DNA of 64,000 nt, taken from assembly GCA_948470475.1 (NCBI GenBank), contig OX419336.1, forward strand, positions 5,392,984 through 5,456,983, written 5' to 3'. A program made the translations under genes and the position numbers. Positions 1 through 14,300 of this stretch are shown here, piece by piece. The notes under the pieces are model-generated. The model was given only the letters and a program-made list of their open reading frames with translations, was not told where the DNA came from and ran no database searches. Origin of the DNA: Galaxea fascicularis. Its lineage: Eukaryota > Cnidaria > Anthozoa > Scleractinia > Euphylliidae. How positions within the stretch are numbered: the first letter of the stretch is position 1; each line of letters starts with the position of its first letter.

Positions 1-884
1 TCATATGATCGCACATAAACTTTACTCGATCGTCCCGATCGCCCGAATAGAGCAGAGTACTGTCTGGGCGATCACGATCGCCCCGGTCGCCTCGATCGCC
101 CCTTAACGTTTTGTTACTATTTCCATATAGTCGCCCAGATAGTCCGTACACTATTTCGAGTGATCGGAGCGATTATATGGAAACCAGGCTTTAGAGAGTG
201 AACAATGTTGGTCAGTTTTCCGAACGAAACAACGACGAAACCGGTATTAAATGTCGACCCAATTCCAGTCATCCTTAACCACTGTCAGTGGTATACGCCA
301 TACCCCCATCAGTCATACAAACGTCTGTAATTTGTAAAACTTCAACTTACATTTTCTCGGCTGATTTAACACCTGATATGCTAAAACTTTGTAGGGTTAC
401 TAAAGTAAAGGTGAACTTTCTAGTGCTGGTATACGCTTTTAATTTTTACTTATTTAAAGTTTCGGCCGCCATTTTGGAGAAGGGTCTATTCTTGGTAGTA
501 CCAAAGTTACCCCTTTCCTTTGACGGTAATATTTGCCCCAGGTTACAGAGCCCGCGGAGCAATTTTTAAAGCGCGGGATCCGCTCCCGCTTCTTCAGCTG
601 AGGGGAGGGAAACGACTCTCGAAACGATTAAACGCATCTACCTCGGTTTATTCATAAGACTTGTTCCGCCAGGCTTGCTTGATTTCCCGCAAAGACAGCC
701 AGCTTTAGCCGACCACTTGTAGGGAACGTTTTGTGACTGCGTAACATGCGGCGTTACATTCGCTGGCATTTCGTGACTTTTATTTTGCTTTGTTGCTAGG
801 TGATCAGAAATGTGATTTCTCGAATTTCGAATCATGTGATTTGTAAAAATAGATATAGTTTCGGGAGCACGTACGCGTGGAAAA
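1..884. other. Non-coding, GATCGCCC-rich start
   Basis: Positions 20-110 hold several CGATCGCCC-like words in both orientations; no gene or clear element boundary is seen. Short ORFs here have no recognisable content. Confidence 0.5.
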
Positions 885-899
885 CTAGCGAACTAGTAG

Positions 900-1164
900 C
901 CTGCAGTGCAGGCGGTTTTCATCTTTCGAGTGTTTAGCCGCCATTTTGGTTTCGTTGCAGACTGGGAGAATTGGGGCGAGAAAGCGATGCGAGAATGTTT
1001 CCCCTCCCCCTCCCCCCTCCTCAATTTTTGTTTCTCCTTCCCACTGGCTTGGGAAACTTTTTACCTCGCCCCAACTCTCCACTGTTTTCCTAATTCAAGA
1101 TGGCGGCCTGAACAACCGATGGAAATATCCACTCGCCCCCGCCAAAAACCGCCTGCACTGCAGG
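900..1164. mobile_element. Foldback/TIR element flanked by a 15-bp direct repeat
   Basis: Terminal inverted repeats CCTGCAGTGCAGGCGGTTTT at 900-919 and its complement at 1145-1164, with a second inner pair around GCCGCCATTTTGG/AAGATGGCGGC. The element is bounded by identical direct repeats CTAGCGAACTAGTAG at 885-899 and 1165-1179. The 265-bp interior has no coding capacity. Confidence 0.75.
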
Positions 1165-1179
1165 CTAGCGAACTAGTAG

Positions 1180-2550
1180 CTAACTTCTATGGTGGATTAA
1201 ATACGCGTTCTTTACATTGCGAGTCTTCAGTGTCACAGGGAATCATACAGGGCCAGTGAGAATATTCCCCACACACTAATGTCCCGTGAAAGTACTTTCC
1301 ATTTTGGAAATGTATTTAACTGAGTTTATTATTTTTCCACAAAAGCTCCCCCCCCCCCCCAATCCCCTTCCGGCGCGGTCCCTAGGTTAATATTAAAAAT
1401 TACTTAGCCACAAAACGCCTTAAATAGAGATGATATTTTAACCATACATGGCACTTTTATTGAGACTGATGCATTGTATGCGTTCTATCTAAAGACAATG
1501 TTTTTTCTTTTTCTCGGTTAATTTGACGAAATCCAGATGCATAAATAAAGGAATATGTTCCAGAGCTATAAACGGACTCGAGTAAGAAATTAAAACTGAC
1601 TTAGAAATGATCTAACCGGCTTCTTCTTCTTCTCTGCTGGTTCCCTTTTAATCCATGTAATTTAAAAAAAATACAGTACAATATTATCGTATATAAGATC
1701 ATTAGGTACTTAAACGCTGTTCACCTTCTCAAACCGCACATCCACTACAAACTCACGCTAGTTTTCAAATTCGAAACTGTAAGCTCAGTGGTCCGTATAC
1801 GGACAACTGAGAGCACAGTCAAATTGCTACTACTACACCGACACATACAATGAAAAAAACATATACTGTTCGCATTGCCAAGCAGCTAATGAATATCAAT
1901 ATGGCAAAGTAAAAGTAAGGTCATTTCAGACTCTTTCGAGAAAAATTTGGAAAAGCGCGGTATGTACAAATTGTTGATATTTTCGGAGCGTTCTAACCAA
2001 AAACGCACCGTCAATATTCACCCGAGCAATATTTGTTTTCCACTAAAATAATAAGATTGCCTATTGACGTGATGTCGGCACGTGGCAGCTTCCACGATTC
2101 GGGGAATTTATTTTATTTCTTCTATTTTCCGTTTTTTGCCTCACTTGTCGGACCATGCTGTTTTTGCCGGCCAACCTTGTCACACAACGCTTTCCTACAG
2201 TTGTAAGTAGGACTGCGTGACTGCGAATTTCTGATGGTAAACAATGATTAGGTGAAATTGTGCCAAGTTTGTTAACCAGCAAGTAACATACAAGAGAAAG
2301 CAGAAGAGGGCTTCTAAAATAATTTCTGATCGCAGTATACAAACAAGTTTTCTTCACTACTGTACTGCGTGAGAAAACTACGCGAACTTACAACAAAGGA
2401 GACTGGTCTGAGGTAAAAGACCAATCGGTACTTTGGTCGTCAAGCAATTTTCTTTTGAAGCAATGCATAATATTCAAATCATCATGACCTCGCGATCTCG
2501 CGAAAGGACTCTGACGTACGCTTGATTTTCTATATGCAATGCTGAAATAA
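1180..2550. other. Attractin 3' flank, no other gene seen
   Basis: Downstream (minus sense) of the attractin stop. A candidate minus-strand poly(A) signal AATAAA lies near 2105, which would give a 3' UTR of about 430 nt. Nothing else is recognised. Confidence 0.45.
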
Positions 2551-5127
2551 TTATACGCAACAGGCTGTCATCATGCTGGATCTCTTTATAACTGTACCAC
2601 GTATGACGTGTGAAGCGTGACACTGGGCACTACGGTTCCCGTACGTGCCAAGCGCGGTTGCACAGCAGATGCCTGTTTGGCCAGTAGGAGTGAGGCCGCC
2701 ACTCGTCCCTGGAAGGCGCATCATAAACATGCCTACAGCGGCGTGGCAGTTTTCTGTGGGCTGGACAACGATGGCTGACGATGATACACGCTAAAAACAA
2801 CACAGGGAAGGAAAATTGCTCGTCTTTATTTCAATTCTTTTCCCTCGCGAAAGTGCGTTTTTGGCAAATATCCAATTGATTTAGAATGGTAGAGGACAAG
2901 GAACGCCCCCAGATGGCTACTGCTGGGATTCAGTAATAAAAACATAATTGCGCCCCTAGCACAATCAGTGTGTGAGGGGTCCTGTAAAATAGATAACCAC
3001 TAGAAATAAAATAAAACATGTTATTTTCACGTGTGAAGATATCATGTTTTCGCGCAAAAGCTCACCTGGGATTTCATTGGTGTTTAAATAATGAAATAAA
3101 ATGCTAAAATACAAGAACTATGGGTATTAGAAAACCATGAAAAATCCTTGAATTAGTAATTCGAAATGCGATTCACCAATCTTAGGAGTTATGCAGTGTT
3201 ATTAACGCACTTTTCTGCTTAGGTAAACTCACCCGGTCAAATTTCTCCAGCCTAGGGTCTGTGAGGACTAAAGAGACCTTAGCAAAAGGTCGGCTTGCCA
3301 TCAGCTTCATGGCTTCAACACGGTGCTATGAAAAACAAAGGACGTGATAACTTTCGGGTGTGTTCTACTGGTACTATTCCGGAATCAGAATACTCCGGTG
3401 GCATAGACGTGAACCGTCTTTTAAGCATAATGAAAACAATGAGCAGAAAGGGAGAATACGCGTTCTTCTTGGAAGGATATGACACAGGGCGCAGAGGGGT
3501 CCTATATGATCGTATTTCCAGTTAAATTCACCTCACAATTACAGCGCGTTGATTCGAATTAACGTGCGTGATCAAACTATAAACCGTAATGCGATTGTGT
3601 TACGCGTCTGTTGAAATCCCATCCGCATGACGATAGCGGTATTCACTCTTTTAAGAATATTGTTTTTTCCGGTCCGGGCTGAATATTCTTATTTTCTGCC
3701 AATTTGAGCCTGAAAATATTCTTGTGTATTTTCTTAGATTACAGCGTATGACATTTCCGTTTTTGAATCCTTGGACGCAAATTTGCCTGTTTCTACGCTT
3801 GCGAAGCCTTCCACGCAAACACCAGAAAACTGAAAAATGCAAAAGCTACAATAATGGTAATTCTGTAATTTTAACCCACGGCTATCGTTAGCGCTGTACG
3901 CACAAAAGAACGTTGAGTTGCGACTTTTATGGTTTTGATTAAGAGAGTGTACTTGAAATGCACAAGAAGTTCGTGCGACCCGATCTGACTACGTTGCGAT
4001 TACTAAGGTAGAAACAGAATATTTCAAGGGACCTTTTCGCGTATTGTCGGGATTAGTCGTCGAACTTCGTACATATTTTTACATAAATGCAAACTAATGC
4101 ACTATCCAATCTCCCGCTGCCTCAAAGATAAATCGATTGAGCTGTCAATACTCACTCTTGTCATGACGTAGTTTGAGTATCTCACTTTGATCTTCCACGC
4201 TAAAGCCACAACAAAGAGCAACGAGAAAAAACAGCTGTAAAGGAAAGAAAGGAATTCAGTTAAGAGAAGCAGCTTACAGAGGAGGCTTGCTTTCGATCGA
4301 CTCCACAACCATTATTATACTTACGCAAAAAAAGTGATGAAGAAACTCAAGATTAAGAATTTCGATTTCTGTTGGAAAGTTATCTGCAAAAGAATATTGA
4401 AAAACAATGTTTGATACAGAATACGGCAATACGAGATTACAGCTACTCTCTTTTTTTAAGAAGCATTTTTTTATAAGAACGTTGAGGCTGAGATTAACCC
4501 AAATTTTAAGAACATGCTTAGAACATAACCCAAGCTGAGAGTCAGTTAAGAACATCTTTATTTTGTTCATTTATTTTTTTTAATGAGTAGTATACTATGT
4601 ACACTTGAACTTTTCTGCGTTTTCACCGCAAAATCTGGTGACTTTATGTCGCGTTATGAACCTCTATGTTCGATGCTTTTTGTAAAGCTAAAATTACCAG
4701 CGGTTAGTTGGCGCGACATCGTGTTTATACCATGTAATTTAAGAACACCTTAAGAACGTTTTCGCTCAAATCGGAACAGTCTTCCATAATATTTAGGACT
4801 ACAAATATGCCGTCTTGGCAATATTCAATTTAATCCCTCTCGGTGATATTAAAAAAAAACAAAAAAAACGAAGTAGCCAAGAAGTAACAAAGGCCTTGAT
4901 CGTTTAACAAATTCCCCTCATCATTACCATAGAAAATGTACAGAGAAAAGGGTGGAGAATAAAGAAAGGTGGGATCGCGTTTACCTGAAGAGTAACAAAT
5001 CCTTTGATGCCAAACACCACAACTTTGAATTTGTCTGGACCAGCGAATCTAAAGAGCTGGTGCGAGAAAGACTGTTCGAATACCCCGATTTTGTGATTTC
5101 TAACCACTAAAATGTCTTCACGAACAT
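2551..5127 (-). CDS. ATRN: Attractin exons 25-29: juxtamembrane region, membrane span, cytosolic tail
   Basis: Exons: 5127-4985, 4383-4325, 4234-4156, 3325-3233, 2790-2551. Exon 26 plus exon 27 encode the span (FLILSFFITFFACFFSLLFV onward) ending AWKIK, closely matching human attractin. Exon 27 has two possible donors; the GTGAGT at 4155-4150 gives a tail length matching human, so I chose it over the one at 4185. Exon 28 (on the strand opposite a spurious plus-strand ORF) encodes HRVEAMKLMASRPFAKVSL. Exon 29 encodes the conserved ENCHAAVGMFMMRLPGTSGG block and ends in TACCV and TAA. An AATAAA-type poly(A) signal on the minus strand near 2105 may close the transcript. Confidence 0.92.
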
Positions 5128-5335
5128 CTGCAAGATATGAAAAAATCAGACCATTTTCGGCCAAGTGCACATGTTCGCGTGGGTTTTTCTTTACCCGCAT
5201 GGATCAGTAGTCGACGCATAGCAAGAATAAAGGATCATAAGGCAGTCTTCAGAAGACCAGTTGTAGGCCGATGCAAATGGTGATAAAGATGCGTTATTGA
5301 CCTAGCGCGACGTCAAGATGGCTGGACATTGGCCA

Positions 5336-5366
<31 letters not shown>

Positions 5367-8300
5367 AAAAGTCGAGGTGCATAAAAACGCAAACGAGAAC
5401 GAGGCCAATATCCAGCCATCTCGACCGAACTAGCTTGGTCAATAAAGATTTGTTATATGGCATAAAGAACACTGAAACGTGTTTATTTTCGACTGACAAG
5501 GAAGCCAGTTATATGCAATAGCGATGTTTTGTTTTCTTTGTTTTCATTCTCGTCGACGCTTTCGGTTTTCTCATTTTCTAGTTCCATCCCAACAGAGAAA
5601 TCCGACAGAAAATCTTTTCACTGCCACGAAAAATATTTTGTAAAAGAAAGCCTTCGTGCATCCGCTTGAACGTCGGCGAAATTTTATTGCGGGAACAAAA
5701 CAAGGTGGGCAATAGGTCATTTCCCAGTTCATGTCTGCCTCCTCTTCAAAGCGAGTCTAAGTGCGAAGTTTTTGTGATGGTAATTAGTTCTACTTTACAT
5801 ATAAATGAAAACTAATTTTCATAACAAAAACTTCGCACTTAGACTCGCTTTGAAGAGGAGGCAGACATGAACTCGGAAATGGCCTATCCCGAGCGGACGA
5901 TATCGGCCCATCTTTCCCGCTCGGGTAGCCAATCAGAACACACAATTCGCCTCATCTAGCCCGATCGTGGAGCTTGCCATATAATAAATCACCTTTAGCA
6001 TTAACCTACAATGAACCAGGAAAATGAATTGTGAACCACTCGCGGGTATAAAAGACTACCATGATAAAACAACCAGGTGCTTCTAACAGAAAACGTACGA
6101 ATAAAATTCTTTCATTATAAAGACGACTCTTGACCGTGTCGACACGTATACTTTTACGTTTGTAAACGTATATTTTCTATCCATTTAGGCCTCCCGTCCA
6201 CACGTAAACGACGTAACATTTTTGACGTAACATTTTTTTTTTGGTAAACGTACATTTTCGAAAACGCTCGCCAGAATGGATAAATTTGTAAACGCACAAC
6301 ATACGTTTACCAACTCTTGTGTGGACAGCACAACTTGTAAACGCTCACGTTTACGCATGCTCAGTCATGATTTCATGGCAATTGTGGTTCCCAGGCGGCC
6401 TCGTTTTATTCTTCAGTTATGCATTTGCGACTTGCCTATCGTTCACATCTGGATAGGCGTAAACGATATCTCGGGGGATCATAGATCGTTTACGTGCGGA
6501 CAGAAAACTTGTACACGTTTAAGTTCGTAAACGTATTCGTGTGGACGGGGCCTTAGATCATGATAGAGAAGAAAAAGATACCACTAGACTTCCACAAGAC
6601 TTTATTCTTGATGTTCAGATTTAGAGATTTTCCAACCGATTTTCTCAACAGATTATCGACTAACTTTTTCACAGATTTTCCTTCCAAGTCTACAACATGT
6701 GCGAAGTAAAAGTCCGAGATCAGATGTCAATCAAGACATCGTGCTCCGATTGGATAACTAGACAAGAGTACAAATCACGTGCGAGTAACGAAATCTATTT
6801 CTGACAGATCACGTGGAATGCTATTAATGTTTTTCTCCAGCTATCTGGCACGAACTTGTGCGGTAACTTCCTGTAGAGAGGAGCCAATCAAGTATCTAGA
6901 GGCTGTGTATTAAATAGTAACACCGCAGAAAGACCTCGAGACATTGAAATCGAAACTGAGTTTCCACTGGTTTACTCATTTCAGTAGCTTACGATATTAA
7001 ACTTTCGATAACTTGAATAAGTCCTGTGTTCCCCTAACACGGATTTCAAGTCCTTCTGGTATCTAGTTAACTCTTACCTCTACTGATCGATAAATTGAGG
7101 AAAGCAGGATCACCATTCTTGATTTCCACGCTAACGTCTACATCAATATCATCCTACAAGAGGCAAAGACCTCTTAAGGTAAATCGATGCTTAAAGTTCC
7201 CCTAACCCGGCCTTGAATTTGTTTTCTTTTGGTAGATTTCCATATCTTTGAAGAACTCATTTTCGAAAAAAAAAAAATCAAAAATATTGAATCCTAGTCT
7301 TGATGATATTTTCACCTATCGTTCGTATTAGTCCCCCACTCGGCCAAATGTGTCCATATATGAAGCGTGACATAAGAGAAGGACATCGTGCAAGCTTGAG
7401 TTGTTGGAATATGCGAAGACTCGCGGAAAGATAGATACTCTTCGCTACTTCCGCCGGAAAACTCTTCGGAAGAGGACATATTTTTATACAAAGCTTTACA
7501 AATAATCTTCGAAATCGCACTATACTTTCAATGCTTCGTGCTTTGGAATGGTGTCCTTTTCTTACGTCACAGCTAAAAAAAGTGTCAAATATCGGACGCT
7601 TCTCATTGCCCGGTTCCCAATGAGCCCACGAGACAATAATTTGTCCAGCGGGACTTATAGCGCGCCAAAAATTAAAAATTTCAGTAACTTCAAGCGCTCG
7701 TAAAAAAAATCAGGATTCAATATTTTTGAAAATATGGAAATCCACCAAAAGAAAACAAATCCAAGGGTTAAGGGCACTTTAAGAATCAAACTAGCCACCC
7801 TTGGAGCTGGGGTAAACACTGATACAACTACAGCTCAACATGGTTTCTTCATGTATAACTAGCCTCTCCCCGACGGGTCGCTAGATCCTAATACCTCCTG
7901 CCCCTTTCCCTCTTCCCCTATGCCACAAATAGATGCCAACCCAACACGTTCGTTTGTTAAGATGGAAAATAATGGGGCATTTTTACCTTTTTTACCCTCT
8001 TTTTTCAACACTATTTATAAACTTGTAACCTAGATGAAATAAAATCGACCAATGAGGAACAAAAATCTAAAAGAGTTCTTACCTCAGTGGGAATGTTGAG
8101 GAAAGCTATGCTCGTCTTGTTGGAAACATTGAAGGTGAAGTGAAAATTGCTCTGAAGTTGCTCTGACAAAGAAAGAAAAAATAATTACAACAGACAGAAA
8201 CGCTGCATAGGAATCAAACTTACAAGGGTACATACATTTGAAACTTCCGGTTATAGCTCTCGCATTAACAGTAACATCAATGTTCCGAGCTACAGTTTAC

Positions 8301-11300
8301 AAGGTGGTTACAACTAAATAGGCAGATTCAACAAAGTCAACGTGACCACAGTGACGACGGTGCGCGCAGAACTAGAAAACGAAATTGACCAATAGCAGAA
8401 TGGCAAATTGAGCACCGGAAGTCGAGTTCAGTCCTTTCCGCGTGCTTCCACCTTCTCATTTGACGACGCGTTGTCTCTGCTAAATCTTCCTGGTGTCTGA
8501 ATGGAATCCTACAATGCAGCTATACAGTAGAATACTCAGGAGTGGTAAGTTCGTATACTCCAGTTTATCTAGAGTACGGTAGCCCATAGAGGACATGCGG
8601 CCTATTTTTATTTTATCACGCGATAACTTCAAAGTTTATTGCGCAATAAATTTATCCAGAGATGACTGTAGAATTATCGCGATAATACAATGTAGGTTCG
8701 GTGACGCGTCCTCTATGGGCCACTGTACCATAGCATGTCTGGTAGTTCGACTCTCAGTAGAACGGGTCTCATCGTCTGGTGTAAAGAAATTGATAACGGG
8801 TTTTATAATCACTTGTATCGTATTGCTGCTGCTGCTGCTAATGATGATGTATTGTTCTTTTCTTTTTGCTTTGCTTATTGCTGTTGCTGTTATTGTTGGT
8901 TGTTTGTCTGTATATTCTTTGTTTTTGCTTTGTTTTATTTTTTCCCCTTTTGCTAAGCTTCATTCTGTTTAGATTTCTCGCTTGGTTCAGTATATCTCTA
9001 ACATGCTCAATTTATATACATGTGATTTTTTTTCTGTACATTGGTCCTAGGCTCTACAAACGTTTCCTATTATATCTCAGTTAAACTCAGTGTCATTTCT
9101 TTGTTTACTTAAAAGTAGATGGTGGTCAACTAGAAAGCTTTCGCTACTTTGACCACCATACACATTTTATAACCTGTTACTACTGTAATTACTTATCAAT
9201 AATCATGTGTTGTAAATATACTTTTCTTCTTATGTTAATTTTATGTAAATAGTGTGAATAAATGAACCTTGAACCTTACGCGTTGTACCACTGGGCCGTC
9301 AGGGTTAATATCTGGGCAGTGAATCTTCCCATGCTTCTATTTTTCAGTAAGTTAAAAATGAAGCCACTTACTGTAACATTGACCCCCATTTGTAGCGTTA
9401 CCAAACACCGCTGGTTGATCTTCGCAGCTGTTTGAGTTAAACGAAAAATGAGAAAAATAAGCGCGATGAATGAATCTAGCTTGGCTAATACCCTTTCCTT
9501 TCCACAACAGAAGGTGTGTACGGCCGTGCTATCACCGCGCACTTGATAAGGAAGAGTCAATTCCGCGAGGAGGGGAAAAGCTTCAGAGCGATACAAAGTG
9601 TTTTCCCGGAAACGATGAATTAGTGTCTTGAATTTACAACAGAAAGATGTTTAGATTCCAGGTACGTTTAATTACCGAGTCCTTGGAGTCCGGTACCACA
9701 AAACGAATGGCTTTGTTAATTCACGTTCACACTGATTTCTCCACTTAGGGCTTGAGTTGTGTATTATCGTTGGCACTGTGTGGCGCGAAGGGAAACTCTT
9801 TAGAGATAGGAGAAGTGAAGTATTTGCGCCAAGTTAAAGAGGCATCTGACAGGGAAAGTATGGGTGGCTGCACTCCGACTACATTAAGAACCCGCGTGTA
9901 AGAGCCTACATTTTTCCAAGTTTGGCAAAACAGGTTCTTATATTTGGGGGTAGTTACTGGCAATTTAGGCTAAAGTAGGTTCTTAACTAGGTTCTTAGGT
10001 CTGGTCCTTTATGATACAGCATTTATTTATAACTGTCTTGTCATGAGCCTTGTGCAAGACTAACGAACCAATTATATACACTATAAACAAAGCATCTTTT
10101 CAGAAATATTTGCATACAAAACATAATAATAAATGGGATACGTAAAATTCACTGGTCACATTCATTTTATGATGGAATCATCATAATTGATCATAGTGCT
10201 ACAGTATCCTATAACTCACATATAAGAACCTCATAAATTTTGCTTGGCCAAACAGGTTCTTATATTTTGGGGTATAAAAATGGGAAATTTCTGCCAGCAG
10301 GTTCTCACACCGCTAGGTTCTTACACACGGGTTTTTACTGTATATGTAAAAAAGATGGGTCTGGACATGGAATAGCACACCAGATTGCAATGCGTCTCAT
10401 GTTTGTTTCTGGTTTGTTCTCTGTGTTTGCGTGTGTTAGATTAAGATAATGAGGATTACCTTTCACAATGCTCCCCAGTCACAAAGCGGGCTAAACAGTC
10501 ACACTTTCCAGTCTTGGCGTTACACGTGTCAGCGTGACCATTACACTCACAAGCTGAAACAAACAAATGAAAACATAATTACAACATTCTCATGAACAAA
10601 AGTGGCGTGATAGCTAAAAGGATGCTTCTTGTCCGACAACACCTCACTGCGTCCTTCAGTTTGACTAACTTATACGAAAAGACCACAAAACCGAGACATC
10701 AAATTTGTTTTTAAACACATGGTTACTGCTGTGGCTTTTTGTTGGAGTGTAGCGAACAAGATAAAAAAGAAAGAGACGCTTCGTTACTATAATCCTCCAA
10801 AAAAAAAAAACACCGGGAGTTTCTTTCCAAAACCCGAAAACAAGCTGAGAGAATTAGGCAAAGTAAAAAATTGGAGGAAAAAAGAAAAGAAAGAAAAACA
10901 ACACATACCACGTAAAGAAAACAAACAAACAAAAACATGTTTTGCTCCGAGTTCGATAGTGATAATGAAAGTGATACCCACTAGCTAGTGAGAATGGATT
11001 GGCCAATGGTAAATAAAATCTGAACACATGTATGTCAGGGCGTACCAAAACCCGTCTAACCTAGCTTGGGTGGGTGCATGCGTTGTTGGGTGAGTGGGTG
11101 GCTGGGTGTATACATCAGTTGACACTAACTCAACAATATTCGAGCTGCATAACCGACTCCTGCACAGACATCTTTACAAACGGGATGTCTGTGTTGGGGA
11201 AGTGTTGGCCGGTTCAAGAAAAAAAATCAAGTAGCACTTTTGGAAGAGATGTCCAAGTACAATAACTCAAAAAATAGGGAACAAGGGATGTCGCAGTAAG

Positions 11301-14300
11301 GATGGCATTAGGACTGGCATTTGCTAGTGTGAGTTCCCAGCCATTACAGTGCTAATGACCAGCTAATAACAGGTACCAGGGGTGACAATAACAAATACCT
11401 TTACAAGTTCCTCCATTCTTTGCATTGCCAAAATAGCCACGTGCACAAACCTCACAGTTAGGCCCTGAAAAGGTGAGCATTTTCATCGGTTAGAAAACAC
11501 CAAGGACGATTCGACTTTACACGCAAAGTTGCATTTCTGGTACCAGAGGCAGGGGAGTCGAGTACTTGTAAACCAAAAGTCCTGGGTATAAACTGGAGTT
11601 CAACTCCTCTGTCACGCTTTTTCAATAACCATCCACTTGGCCTTCCGCCAGTTGGGATTCTTAGTGCGTTCTGTTGAGTTCGAGATATTTATTTCACGTT
11701 CTTTCATCGCTCGGCCCTAAAAAGTCCCTAACGGGAAGAGGGCAATTTAAATATTTCATTCTGGTTTATTTAATTGGTCTAGAAACATGGTGGGGAAGTA
11801 CAATAAAAGGATAAAAAAGAAGAAACTGGGATGCAAATCCATCATCCATGTTTTTAAACCAAAGGTTTTACTGCCGTCACGGTCAGTCAATGGCAAATTC
11901 AGTGGATTATCAAGAGGAATAATTTAATTATGAATGTCGAATTTAGGACGAGCAGTTTGGAACCAGAGCGAGGGAAATCAGTTTATCAAAGATACACTTC
12001 ACACATATCTACGACATTTTCCGTCGTTTGTAAAGGTGAGTGACAACTGTTACCGCTAACTAAAAAAAAAGAAATTAATAAGATTTACACACCTGTTGTT
12101 TGAACAGTACACTTTTTACAGATGTTCTTGTTAATACACTTGCTGTGCCCATTGCACTGACAATCTGACGGGAATAACAATGCGAAATAGAGTGGGTGTC
12201 GCAAAACCAAAACCAAAGTAATTATTCTGACCAATCACAATAGATACAAACAGTCCAATGAACCAATCAGAATGCGAAGCAATGACATGTAGCCGGCAAA
12301 GCGCGGGAAAATGCGCGCGTGCAACTCGCGATTGGCATTGCTTTTGCTTCTCAATGGTTGAAAGAGTGGCGCGAGTTTTGCTGCCCAATCACAGAGCAAA
12401 GCAATGCAAAACCGAAGCACAAGCTGTAAAAGAGCTTGGTTCAGAACTACTTCATGCAACAGCACAAGAAGAACCAAGAGGCCAAAAATTCTTAATTCTT
12501 AACTATCTTTAAAAAAAAAACCAAAAAAACAGATAGCTAGCATGCAGAACCCTTTCATTCTTCGATCAAGCATGTTATTTGTTATTAACGTGTGAACACG
12601 CAGTGAGAGCAGAGGAGAGGGTGTCTTCTGTTCCAAAACAAGAAACGACTGATGTTTGCGTGTAATATAGATCTCAGTTAGAATATCTCTAACTCGAGCC
12701 AAACGACTTCTACAATGAAAATTCCTGTACCTCAGTGTATCCTTTATCGGCCAGCTGTTAGCCACATACCTGGATGTTTTAGGGTTGTATAATGTTCAAA
12801 ATCATAACCCTATTTTCAATTTTACCGAGTAACCTGCAAAGTCACGCCAGCTACAAAATGTGCAATATTTTAAAAGTCTCTAAATACACTGTACCTGGAC
12901 ATTCCACAAAGAACCATCGCCCCGCCGGGCACTGGTTGACTGATGCATTTCCAGATTTGTTGAAAGGCCCGTCATCTCCACCCGGCACACACTGGCCCAG
13001 ACCAGTAGCTGAACCATCATCACACCAACCACATCCAGGAAGGGTGTGGCATTCATCACATGTCTTCATCCCAGAACATTTCACAGCTAACAAACAAATA
13101 TATATATTTAGGTCAACACACAGGGTCACAGACAGATGTTGTCACATGGACAAGCTGTTGCCTTAGGACGGTTAGAACCTTTCATGAGCCGAACCCTACA
13201 TGCATGACTATTTAAAAGCTCAGCCGTTCTTCCCGCCTACCCTAGTCAAGAATTTCAGCTGTAGCGCTGCTGAAGATCAGCTTTGATTCATGAGTCAAAA
13301 TCTTTTTTGTAAGAAGTGTCACTGACAGAACATGCTGAATTAAGTTCAGTTAATTAAGTTTGGTCTCCTAATCGAAAGGCGGAATTTTCTTCATTTGGGT
13401 CGACCCAAATTAGGTTCGACTTATGAAAAGTTCGGCGTCAGAACCGGGCGGCTTACTTGAAAACGTGGGAATAGTATTTCATAGCACAAGAACACAAGAG
13501 CTTTTGATTAAAACTGCCGATCCAAAAAAAAAAAAAAAAAAAAAAAATCAGAAATTAGGTTGTACCTAAGGGGCCAGAGATTGCAATTAAATAGTTGGCA
13601 TTTTTTGTCCGCAACTAATGAAACTCTTTCGAGATCCCCAGAGAGAAAACCTGCCTATGCTCTTTGGTAGCTTGCTCCCAAAACACCTACCTGAACACTG
13701 CCCATGTTGGTTCCAGCCGAGGCATTGGCCATAAGGAAAACTGACAGCATAAGCATTAGTGGCCACACACTGCTTCTGAGACTCGCACCACATACAGGGT
13801 GTTGTAACTGATTCGGTGCATTGTTTGCAAGAGGTCAGATTGGAGCATTTCAGCTCCTCGCATTTACCTGTTAAGAAATGCACTCAAACATGTATTATAA
13901 TATTGTTGTGCTACGAAATGGCCCTGGATTTTGGCCCACACATCGGATATATTACGCGAGATTTCGCAGAAGAACTGTTAAATATGTCCAGGGTTTTCAT
14001 TTACTTTTGAAGTAGAAGAGTGTCTGACATTATTGACATAACATGTTAACTTTTCAATACCAAAGTTAAATCATTCTCTCTTCGTGACTACTATTCTGTA
14101 CAAAAACTTGAAATAGAATTCTCCGAGTTTGTTCTCTTGTTTGAAAGACCAAAGAAGGGTTCTAATGAAGATGAAGATGTTTGAACTTGCCTTTATTTCA
14201 GCTCGGTTTTGTTTATTAGGAGATAATAGTGCTCCTTATTTTTAGTTTGAGCAAGTTTAAGGTAACCTCTAGTCTCCTTCGCAGCCGTTTTTGGAATGTC

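Noticed and set aside
3295..3525. 76-aa plus-strand ORF
   Set aside because: Partly antisense to attractin exon 28 and otherwise runs into a transposon end; no domain content.
8595..9084. Hydrophobic Leu/Cys-rich ORFs (73-125 aa)
   Set aside because: T-rich low-complexity intron sequence; overlapping frames all look hydrophobic for that reason.
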